The notes under the pieces are model-generated. The model saw nothing but the letters and a program-made list of their open reading frames with translations. It made no database searches and had not been told where the DNA came from. Position numbers and translations under genes: made by a program. From Nocardiopsis sp. YSL2 (GTDB lineage Bacteria; Actinomycetota; Actinomycetes; Streptosporangiales; Streptosporangiaceae): DNA of 64,000 bases. Where the stretch lies: the NCBI RefSeq assembly GCF_030555055.1, contig NZ_JAMOAO010000001.1, positions 2,046,001-2,110,000 on the forward strand, given 5' to 3'. How positions within the stretch are numbered: position 1 is the stretch's first letter; every line of letters begins with the position of its first letter. Below, piece after piece: positions 37,256 to 43,493 of this stretch.

Positions 37256-38050
37256 TCAGCCTACTGACAGGCCGACGAGGACCAGCACCGACCCCGCCAC
37301 CGCGCAGACGCCGAGGGCCACCGTGAGCGCGACCGCCTCCCGGCGCCGGGGCGGAGTCCGGGCGGGCTGCTGCGCGTCGACCCCGTGCTCGATGGCCAGT
37401 GTGCCGCCCTCGGGGGCGACCAGGACGACCCGGCCGTCCCTGAGCTGGACACGTCCGCTCACGCGGAGCCGCGCGCCGGGGCGGATGACCCACTCGCGGT
37501 ACTCGAACTCGATCGTCTCGCCACGGAAGACCCCGGAGATCCGGCCGCGTACGCGCGGCAGCAGGTCGTCCGCGGCGGCGGCCACACCCGGCTGAGGACG
37601 GCCCACCACGCGCTTGAGGCACAGCTCGGTGCCACGGGTCTCGGCCTCGCCCGGGTCCACGAAGACGCGGTCGCCGTCGGCGCGGTCGCCCTCCGCCACC
37701 AGGCCGAAGAGCTCCTCGCCCCCGTACTCGGCGATGGGGTCGCAGGCGCGTTCGCGGACCGTGCCGCCGTCGTGGTTGAGCGGCCAGTAGTGCCGCAGCA
37801 CCTCGTGCCCGTGCCACACGCACTCCGCGCCGGCCAGCCCGGACGTGATGGGGCCCGCGGGTCCGGGGGCGGCCACGCCGGACAGCGTGACGCGCTGCCC
37901 CTCCAGTGCGGCGAGCGACCGCGGGCGCAGCAGGGCCACGCCGCGCTGGCGCAGCCAGCGGCGCACGCCGATGACGGTGAGCGGCAGGAGGACGACCGCG
38001 GCGATGAGCAGCGCCGAACCGATGACCAGCAACACAGGCCGCCCCTTCAT
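37256..38050 (-). CDS. GIDE-domain membrane protein (MULAN/GIDE-like)
   Basis: A 264-residue protein with an N-terminal TM helix (about 6-28), a large soluble domain, and a C-terminal TM helix (about 240-262). The central part matches the GIDE domain (PF12483) of mitochondrial E3 ligase MUL1: LEGQRVTLSGVAAPGPAGPITSGLAGAECVWHG at its start and RVQLRDGRVVLVAPEGGTLAI at its end. No RING finger is present, as in all bacterial members. ATG 38050 has only a weak ribosome-binding site. Function in bacteria is unknown. Confidence 0.78.
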   Translation of the reverse strand: MKGRPVLLVIGSALLIAAVVLLPLTVIGVRRWLRQRGVALLRPRSLAALEGQRVTLSGVAAPGPAGPITSGLAGAECVWHGHEVLRHYWPLNHDGGTVRERACDPIAEYGGEELFGLVAEGDRADGDRVFVDPGEAETRGTELCLKRVVGRPQPGVAAAADDLLPRVRGRISGVFRGETIEFEYREWVIRPGARLRVSGRVQLRDGRVVLVAPEGGTLAIEHGVDAQQPARTPPRRREAVALTVALGVCAVAGSVLVLVGLSVG

Positions 38051-38240
38051 TCTGCGTCGGAGGGTGGGAGACGACGGCGGGTTCGACTCCCCGTCACCAC
38101 ACCGTGTCGCAGACAATCTTTACCAGTTCTTCGGGAAAGCGGGGCCAATTGGGCATGGCCGTCCCGGGGCGGGCTGGTGGCAGGGGCGCCGGCGTCCGAG
38201 CGGACGTGCCACTGCTCGGATCCGGCTACGCTCAGAGGTC

Positions 38241-38798
38241 ATGGACGCTGAAGTACACCCCGATCTGGCGAAACTGTCCTTCCTGCTCGGCCGGTGGGAG
38301 GGCGTTGGCGTCGCCGGCTACGCCGAAGAGGAAGAGTTCCAGTTCGGGCAGGAGGTCGAGTTCTCCCACACCCCGGACGCGCCGTACCTGACCTACAGCA
38401 GCAAGGCCTGGCGCATGAAGGCCGACGGCACGCTGGGCGAGGTCATCACGGAGGAGTCCGGCTACTGGCGCGCGCTGTCGGAGGCCGACACCGCCCAGTA
38501 CGCCAAGGACGACGACAAGAACATCATCCACCTCGAGGTGCTCATCACCCACAACGAGGGGTTCATCGAGTCCTACCTGGGCAACGTGTTCGCCAACCGG
38601 GTGGAGATGGCCACCAACGCGGTGATGCACACGATCACCGGCCTGGAGGTCACCGCCTCGCACAGGCTCTACGGGCTCTTCGGCGACGACCGGGAGACCC
38701 TGGGCTACGCGTGGGACCTGGCCGCGCGCGGGCACGACCTGCGGTCGTACATGTCGGCGCAGCTGAAGAAGGCCGGCACGCGGCCGGCCGGGAAGTAG
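38241..38798 (+). CDS. Nitrobindin-like beta-barrel (THAP4 heme-binding/FABP family)
   Basis: A 185-residue ten-stranded barrel protein. Start motif HPDLAKLSFLLGRWEGVGVAGY and FGQEVEFSHTPDAPYLTYSSKAWR are typical. In the last strands, SHRLYGLFGDDRETLGYAWDLAARGHDLRSYMSAQLKK aligns with the usual MAAVGQxLxxHLxAxLxR ending; the position of the heme-ligand His appears to be Tyr here, unless the nearby His (RGHDL) serves. Canonical members bind ferric heme and scavenge peroxynitrite. ATG 38241 is preceded by GAGG and by TACGCT 8 nt up. Confidence 0.88.
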   Translation: MDAEVHPDLAKLSFLLGRWEGVGVAGYAEEEEFQFGQEVEFSHTPDAPYLTYSSKAWRMKADGTLGEVITEESGYWRALSEADTAQYAKDDDKNIIHLEVLITHNEGFIESYLGNVFANRVEMATNAVMHTITGLEVTASHRLYGLFGDDRETLGYAWDLAARGHDLRSYMSAQLKKAGTRPAGK

Positions 38799-38827
38799 CT
38801 CCGCGGCCGGGCCGCGAACAGGGGCAG

Positions 38828-38889
38828 ACCCCGGGTGTCCTCCCACCGAGGGGGTGGGGCCGGTCGGACGAGTTCCGGCGACCCGGGGT
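38828..38889 (+). terminator. Probable terminator of the nitrobindin-like gene
   Basis: ACCCCGGGT (38828-38836) pairs with ACCCGGGGT (38881-38889), enclosing a CCCACC/GGTGGG hairpin. It starts 30 nt after the stop codon. Confidence 0.5.
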
Positions 38890-38917
38890 CCGGGTGTCCG
38901 TCGTGGATTCGCGGCGA

Positions 38918-38942
38918 ACGACGTCGCGAACGCGAGCGTCGT
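38918..38942 (-). terminator. Hairpin directly after the 12-codon minigene
   Basis: On the minus strand ACGACG/CGTCGT (6 bp) and CGCG/CGCG (4 bp) form a stem with a TT loop. It begins 1 nt after the TAG of the minigene. Short, but well placed as its terminator. Confidence 0.45.
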
Positions 38943-38943
38943 C

Positions 38944-38982
38944 CTAGCGGACGGCCACCTCGCCAGTCCTGAGATCAATCAT
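38944..38982 (-). CDS. 12-codon minigene (MIDLRTGEVAVR) with perfect Shine-Dalgarno
   Basis: ATG 38982 is preceded by AAAGGAGGTGG (38991-39001 on the plus strand), complementary to nine or more bases of the 16S rRNA tail, at 8-nt spacing. The ORF encodes MIDLRTGEVAVR and stops at TAG. A promoter-like TTGCCC-N18-TACTGT lies just upstream and a hairpin follows the stop. Together these make a complete tiny transcription unit. No downstream gene on this strand could use it as a leader: the next gene is antisense. It may be a small peptide gene, or the ribosome-binding site may serve an RNA role. Confidence 0.5.
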   Translation of the reverse strand: MIDLRTGEVAVR

Positions 38983-39015
38983 CTTCCGGACCACCTCCTT
39001 TCCTGCGTGCCACCG

Positions 39016-39045
39016 ACAGTACGTCGCGTGGATCACGCCGGGCAA
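39016..39045 (-). promoter_or_regulatory. Promoter of the minigene (TTGCCC-N18-TACTGT)
   Basis: On the minus strand TTGCCC (plus 39040-39045) and TACTGT (plus 39016-39021) are 18 bp apart. Transcription would start near 39009, 27 nt before the ATG. Confidence 0.45.
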
Positions 39046-39069
39046 ATGTTTTTCTGTCACTCGTCAGTG

Positions 39070-39084
39070 CAGGTCAAAGACCTG
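39070..39084. promoter_or_regulatory. CAGGTC-AAA-GACCTG palindrome upstream of ygfZ
   Basis: A perfect 6-bp inverted repeat with a 3-bp spacer lies 39-53 bp before the ygfZ start, just above the -35 zone of its TAGTCT promoter. Also about 25 bp upstream of the minigene -35. Candidate shared operator. Confidence 0.35.
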
Positions 39085-39122
39085 TTCGCGAGCGACTCGG
39101 CGGGGCGGCTAGTCTCGGCGGT

Positions 39123-40151
39123 ATGACTTCGCCGCTGCTGAGCACACCCGGTGCCGTGACCGCCGAGCACACCGACTCCGGCGTCGCCGCGCACTACGGA
39201 GACCCCTCCCACGAAGGCCGTGCCGCCGAGCGCGCCGCCGCCTGGGTGGACCGGAGCAATCGGGGCGTGGTCCGGGTGAGCGGACCCGACCGCCTCACCT
39301 GGCTCAACGACCTCACCAGCCAGCTCACCAGCGGTCTGGCGCCGGGCGTGGGCACCGAGGCGCTGGTCCTGGACACCCGCGGCCACCTGCGCCACCACCT
39401 GTCGCTGGTGGACGACGGTGAGTCCACCTGGATCCACACCGAGCCGGGCCGCGGCGCCGATCTGGCGGCGTTCCTGGACTCGATGCGCTTCATGCTGCGC
39501 GTGGAGGTCACCGATCTCAGTGACGACTTCGCGGTGCTCACCGTGCTCGGTCCCAAGCGAGCCGAGGCCGTCGAGGACACCGGTGCCGTCCTGGAGGGCG
39601 TGGTCGCGCGCCTGACGATGGACGAGACCGACCTGTTCGTACCCGCCGAGCGGCTGGTCGGCGCCGCCGAGGCCCTCACCGCCGCCGGGGCGCGACCCGC
39701 CGGGATGTGGGCCTACGAGGCCGACCGGATCGCCCACCACAGGGTGCGCGCGGGTGTGGACACCGACGAGCGCACGATCCCGCACGAAGTGGACTGGGTC
39801 GGCCGCGCGGTGCACCTGGAGAAGGGCTGCTACCCGGGCCAGGAGACGGTGGCGCGGGTGCACAACCTGGGCCGCCCCCCGCGCCGCCTGGTCATGCTCC
39901 ACCTGGACGGCACCGCCGAGCGCCTGCCGGAGGTGGGCGCGGCGATCGAATTCGACGGCCGCAAGGTCGGCCGGGTGGGCTCGTCGGCCCGCCACCACGA
40001 GCTGGGGCCCATCGCGCTGGGTGTGGTCAAGCGCTCGGCTCCCACCGACGCCGACCTCGAGGTCGACGGGATCGCCGCGGGCCAGGAGGTGGTGGTGGAC
40101 CCCGACACCGGAGCCAACGCCCAGATCGAGCTGCGCCGCCGCCCCAAGTAG
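39123..40151 (+). CDS. ygfZ: Folate-binding protein YgfZ (iron-sulfur cluster assembly/repair)
   Basis: A 342-residue GcvT-like protein that supports Fe-S enzymes in a tetrahydrofolate-dependent way. The family signature KGCYPGQETVARVHNLG is complete, with its redox cysteine. The N-terminal folate-binding domain has VVRVSGPDRLTWLNDLTSQ. A C-terminal barrel domain follows. TAGTCT lies 7 nt before ATG 39123, so the message is probably leaderless. In other actinomycetes a Fur-family regulator gene is often close to this gene and the nitrobindin-like gene (from memory); none is present here. Confidence 0.94.
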   Translation: MTSPLLSTPGAVTAEHTDSGVAAHYGDPSHEGRAAERAAAWVDRSNRGVVRVSGPDRLTWLNDLTSQLTSGLAPGVGTEALVLDTRGHLRHHLSLVDDGESTWIHTEPGRGADLAAFLDSMRFMLRVEVTDLSDDFAVLTVLGPKRAEAVEDTGAVLEGVVARLTMDETDLFVPAERLVGAAEALTAAGARPAGMWAYEADRIAHHRVRAGVDTDERTIPHEVDWVGRAVHLEKGCYPGQETVARVHNLGRPPRRLVMLHLDGTAERLPEVGAAIEFDGRKVGRVGSSARHHELGPIALGVVKRSAPTDADLEVDGIAAGQEVVVDPDTGANAQIELRRRPK

Positions 40152-40244
40152 CCGCCCGGGTCCACATGTCGACACATCGCCCGTGACACGGCCGTGGAAC
40201 CGGCCGTGGAGTCCTCCCCGGCCTGACGCGGGAGCGGTGCGCGG

Positions 40245-40273
40245 GCCGTCCCGGGCGTGCCGCCCGGGACGGC
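40245..40273 (+). terminator. Terminator downstream of ygfZ
   Basis: GCCGTCCCGGGCG (40245-40257) pairs perfectly with CGCCCGGGACGGC (40261-40273) around a TGC loop, 94 bp after the stop. Confidence 0.7.
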
Positions 40274-40516
40274 TCAGGCGTCGCGTTCTCCGCCGACGGC
40301 CGGAGCAGGCGCTCCGGTGTGGCCGATGGTGGTCATCCTGCGCGGATGAGTAGATTCTCGCTGGTCACAGCCGCAGACTGGAAGTGGGGACGGACCGCGC
40401 GAGCAGCGGTTCGGCGCCCGGACGAGTTCTCACGCCGACCGGCGGCCGAGGACGGGCGCGACCCCTCATCCGCTGGCCCGTGCCTTCCGCGCGGGCACCG
40501 CGCAAAGGAGGCGGAG
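40274..40516. other. Leader region of the AhpD-like gene
   Basis: No gene is seen between the ygfZ terminator and the AhpD-like start. TAGATT at about 40350 is a possible -10. The 3' end carries AAAGGAGGCGG (40504-40514), a very strong ribosome-binding site, suggesting high expression of the following gene. Confidence 0.4.
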
Positions 40517-40909
40517 ATGACCACGCTGAGCCGCGGCGAGGTCGAGGCCGACATCAAGAACACGCTGGGCCTCGTCCCGCACTTCTTCTCCAGCATCCCG
40601 GACGAGCTGATCGGGGCCGAGTGGGAGATCTTCAAGCACCTCGAACTCGGTGAGACGCTCATCCCCAACAAGTACAAGGAGCTGATGGGCGTCGCCCTGC
40701 ACTCGGAGACCAAGTGCGGCTACTGCACGCTGTTCCACACCGAGGCGGCGAAGCTCTTCGGCGCTACCGACCAGGAGATCCAGGAGGCCGCGCACTTCGC
40801 CAAGATGAGCCTGGGCTGGAGCGCGTACCTGAACGGGATGCGGGAGGACTTCGACACCTTCAAGGACGAGCTGGAGCAGATCGGCCAGTACATCAGCGCC
40901 CAGGCGTGA
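40517..40909 (+). CDS. Carboxymuconolactone decarboxylase family protein (AhpD-like peroxidase)
   Basis: A 130-residue all-helical protein. The redox motif is CGYCTLFHTEAAK (ExxxxCxxCxxxH type), as in AhpD alkylhydroperoxidases, rather than the non-redox decarboxylases. The N-terminal IKNTLGLVPHFFSSIPDELIGAEW is typical of the CMD subfamily. ATG 40517 follows AAAGGAGGCGG by 2-6 nt, the strongest ribosome-binding site nearby. It probably reduces peroxides or disulfides, with mycothiol or another thiol as electron source; this is inferred. Confidence 0.92.
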   Translation: MTTLSRGEVEADIKNTLGLVPHFFSSIPDELIGAEWEIFKHLELGETLIPNKYKELMGVALHSETKCGYCTLFHTEAAKLFGATDQEIQEAAHFAKMSLGWSAYLNGMREDFDTFKDELEQIGQYISAQA

Positions 40910-41148
40910 CCGTGCGCCTGGAACGAGTGCGGCCGACGGTGGTTCGAGCGACGATGCACGTCCATGAGCTCGCCCTGCTCATGGCGACGGTGCGCCATCT
41001 GGCCGACGGCACCCCCGAGGAGGTGCCGGAGGAGGCCCGGGAGCAGCTCACGGCCCTGTTGGAGAACTACGACGAGCAGGTGGGGCGGCTCACCGACCGC
41101 CCCGCGCCCGCCGCCGACGTCCCCGAGCAGGGCGGGGAATCCGGCTGA
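40906..41148 (+). CDS. Small hypothetical protein
   Basis: An 80-residue ORF starting at GTG 40906, overlapping the stop of the AhpD-like gene by 4 bp; ATG 40954 (MHVHELALLM) would give 64 residues. The middle is a Glu/Leu-rich helix (PEEVPEEAREQLTALLENYDEQ), followed by a Pro/Ala tail. Codon usage matches the surrounding genes. No domain recognised. The coupled start suggests a partner of the AhpD-like protein. Confidence 0.5.
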   Translation: MTVRLERVRPTVVRATMHVHELALLMATVRHLADGTPEEVPEEAREQLTALLENYDEQVGRLTDRPAPAADVPEQGGESG

Positions 41149-41309
41149 GCCGGTCCCCTCGTCCCCGGGCGGCCAGGAGCCCACGGAACGTCCCAGGTGC
41201 CCCACGCGGCGTCGGTGCGTGTCATCCCGCTTCTCGCGGCGGCTGCCCCGCCTTCGCCGGGGCGAGCGCGACACCACCCGGCCCCCGTCCGCACGGGCGC
41301 GGGCGAGAC

Positions 41310-41340
41310 GGAGGGCCGGACGGTGTCCGTCCGGCCCTCC
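41310..41340. terminator. Bidirectional terminator between 41148 and gatD
   Basis: A perfect 14-bp stem, GGAGGGCCGGACGG (41310-41323) with its complement (41327-41340), and a 3-nt loop TGT. It lies 12 bp after the gatD stop on the minus strand. Confidence 0.85.
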
Positions 41341-41352
41341 TCACATCCGCGG

Positions 41353-42066
41353 TCAGCGCAGGGCGGCGGCCAGTCGCTCGTCGTGCAGGCGCTCGCCCCA
41401 GGAGGGGGCCACGGCGGGCAGCGCGCCCACGCGCCAGCGCAGCAGGAGGTCGGCCAGTTCCGGGTTGCGGGGCAGGGCCGGGCCGTGCAGGTAGGTACCG
41501 AGCACCTGGCCCTGGTAGGCGCCCTCGGTGCGGTCGTCGTTGCCGATGCCGCGCACGGTCGTGGACAGCGGGCGCGCCGACGGGCCGATGGCGGTACGGC
41601 CCTGGTGGTTCTCGAAACCGGTGATGCGGCCGACGCCCAGGGAGGGGTCCACGTCCGCGACGATCTCTCCGACCGCGCGGCTCGCGCCGCGTCCGCTGCG
41701 GATGTCGAGGATCCCGATGCCGGGCAGCGGGTTGGACTCGTCGTCGCCGTAGGACTCACCGATGATCTGGTAGCCCGCGCAGACCGCGAACACGCAGGCG
41801 CCCCGCGCCACGGCGCGGGCGAGCCCGCCGTCCTTGCGCAGGCGCTCGGCCGCCAGGATCTGCGGCCGGTCCTCGCCGCCGCCGAGCAGGTAGATGTCGC
41901 CGTGCTCGGGCACCGGGCTGCTGGAGGTGACCTGCAGGACCTCGGTGGGGATGCCGCGCAGTTCGGCGCGGCGCTTGAGGATGAGGACGTTGCCCTGGTC
42001 CCCGTAGGTGCTCAGCAGGTCGGGGTAGATCCACACGATCCGCAGGGTGCTGCTGGTGTCCGTCAT
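41353..42066 (-). CDS. gatD: Lipid II isoglutaminyl synthase, glutamine amidotransferase subunit GatD
   Basis: A 237-residue CobB/CobQ-like class I glutaminase. It supplies ammonia to MurT for amidation of the D-Glu carboxylate of lipid II. The nucleophile is C96 in FAVCAGYQIIG, and the catalytic His is H194 in LGTYLHGP. GGGEDRPQ and ENHQGRT are typical of GatD. It follows murT by 15 bp in one operon, as in most Gram-positives. Confidence 0.95.
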   Translation of the reverse strand: MTDTSSTLRIVWIYPDLLSTYGDQGNVLILKRRAELRGIPTEVLQVTSSSPVPEHGDIYLLGGGEDRPQILAAERLRKDGGLARAVARGACVFAVCAGYQIIGESYGDDESNPLPGIGILDIRSGRGASRAVGEIVADVDPSLGVGRITGFENHQGRTAIGPSARPLSTTVRGIGNDDRTEGAYQGQVLGTYLHGPALPRNPELADLLLRWRVGALPAVAPSWGERLHDERLAAALR

Positions 42067-42081
42067 GAGGTTGGTCTCCCC

Positions 42082-43350
42082 CTACTGCACGCGGCCGTAG
42101 GCCGTGCGGATCTGCTGGAAGGCTGTGTAGTTGGCGATGACGTCGACCTTGGTGGTGTCGGGGTGCTCGGCCTTGAGCCGGCCCAGCACCTCGTCCACGC
42201 GGTCGGCGACCTCGAAGGCCACGCCGTCGGTCTCCAGGCGCAGGGCCAGGTCGGTGCGGCGCTCGCCCATGACGAAGACGCGTCGGCCGCGCAGGACGGT
42301 GTAGTCCACGTCCCACAGCCAGGAGGTGTCCTTGCCGTCGGGGACCTGGGCGTTGACCGCGAGGATCACCGGCACCCGGGGCGGGTCCAGGACCGCGAAG
42401 GACTCCAGCCAGCCCGCGGGGTTCTTGGACAGCAGCAGCCGCACCTCGACCCCCATGGTGACCAGGGAGGTGTAGCGGCCCGCCACCGAAGTGATCTCGC
42501 GCAGCCGCTCGACGGTGCGCTCGGGGTGGATGCCGTATCCGGCGGCCGTCGCGGCGGCGATGGCCGCGTTGGCGCGGTTGGCGTCACCGGGCAGGTTCAG
42601 GCGGAGCTTGAGGCGCTGGCCGTCCGGCGCGATGAGGGTGTCGGACTCGTTGTCCACGGCCCACGTGGTCTCGGGGCGGGACAGGCCGCACTCGGGGCAC
42701 TCCCAGTACGGGTCGGTGTCCCGCTTGAGGTGGCCGCCGCACTCGGGGCAGCACCAGGAGTCCTCCTTCCAGCGCTGGCCGGCCGAGACCCAGGTGGCGT
42801 TGGCCGCGCCGAGCCCCGCCCACGCGACGAGGGGGTCGTCGGCGTTGGCGATGACGTGGGTGTTGGTCTTGCCGAGCGCCGTCCGCCACTTCTTGGCGAG
42901 CAGGTTGATCTCCGAGGCGCGGTCCATCTGGTCGCGGCTGAGGTTCATCAGCACCACGAAAGCGGGCTGGGTGGCGACCAGGACCTGCGGCAGGTACTTC
43001 TCGTCCACCTCCAGGACGCCGTTGACGGCGGAGGTGTTCTGCGACAGCGCGGTGATGTGCCCGGTGGGCATGTTCGCGCCGTGCTCGTTGGTGGCCACGT
43101 CGCCGAGCTCGCGCAGGGCCTGGGCGATGAGCCGGGTCGTGGTCGTCTTGCCGTTGGTGGCGCTGATGAGCGCCAGGCGGCGGCCCCTGGCGAGTTTGGT
43201 CAGCAGATCGGGCTCGACCTTGAGCGCGACCCGCCCGCCGATGACGGATCCGTCCCCCCGCCCGGTCGCGCGGGACAGGCCGGCCGCACTCCTGCCCAGG
43301 ACCGATGCGAGTTGGGCACGCAAGGGAAGGTCGCTCAATCTACTCTCCAC
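42082..43350 (-). CDS. murT: Lipid II isoglutaminyl synthase, Mur-ligase-like subunit MurT
   Basis: A 422-residue Mur ligase homolog. The ATP site is SATNGKTTTTRL (63-74). A zinc ribbon with two CPECG motifs (WCCPECGGHLKRD and WECPECGLSR) is inserted in the central domain and is diagnostic for MurT. The DUF1727 C-terminal domain ends at TAFQQIRTAYGRVQ. With GatD it activates and amidates lipid II glutamate, needed for cross-linking. GTG 43350 is used; an in-frame TTG 12 nt later has a better GGAGAG site. Confidence 0.95.
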   Translation of the reverse strand: MESRLSDLPLRAQLASVLGRSAAGLSRATGRGDGSVIGGRVALKVEPDLLTKLARGRRLALISATNGKTTTTRLIAQALRELGDVATNEHGANMPTGHITALSQNTSAVNGVLEVDEKYLPQVLVATQPAFVVLMNLSRDQMDRASEINLLAKKWRTALGKTNTHVIANADDPLVAWAGLGAANATWVSAGQRWKEDSWCCPECGGHLKRDTDPYWECPECGLSRPETTWAVDNESDTLIAPDGQRLKLRLNLPGDANRANAAIAAATAAGYGIHPERTVERLREITSVAGRYTSLVTMGVEVRLLLSKNPAGWLESFAVLDPPRVPVILAVNAQVPDGKDTSWLWDVDYTVLRGRRVFVMGERRTDLALRLETDGVAFEVADRVDEVLGRLKAEHPDTTKVDVIANYTAFQQIRTAYGRVQ

Positions 43351-43493
43351 GTCGCTCGATCACCCGCGCCTGTGCGCGTCCGCACGGCAGGTGATGTCTC
43401 GGGCCAAGCTTAGGGCGTGTGCGGCGGATCCTCGTCCTGCTGCGCGTCGCGACGGACAGCATCCATCACACTCGTCCCGGTGTCCACCAGCGC

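Noticed and set aside
38060..38106. tRNA-like GGGTTCGACTCCC with CACCACA nearby
   Set aside because: The T stem has two mismatches, no acceptor, D or anticodon arm can be found upstream, and the position overlaps the start of the GIDE gene. An old att site cannot be excluded.
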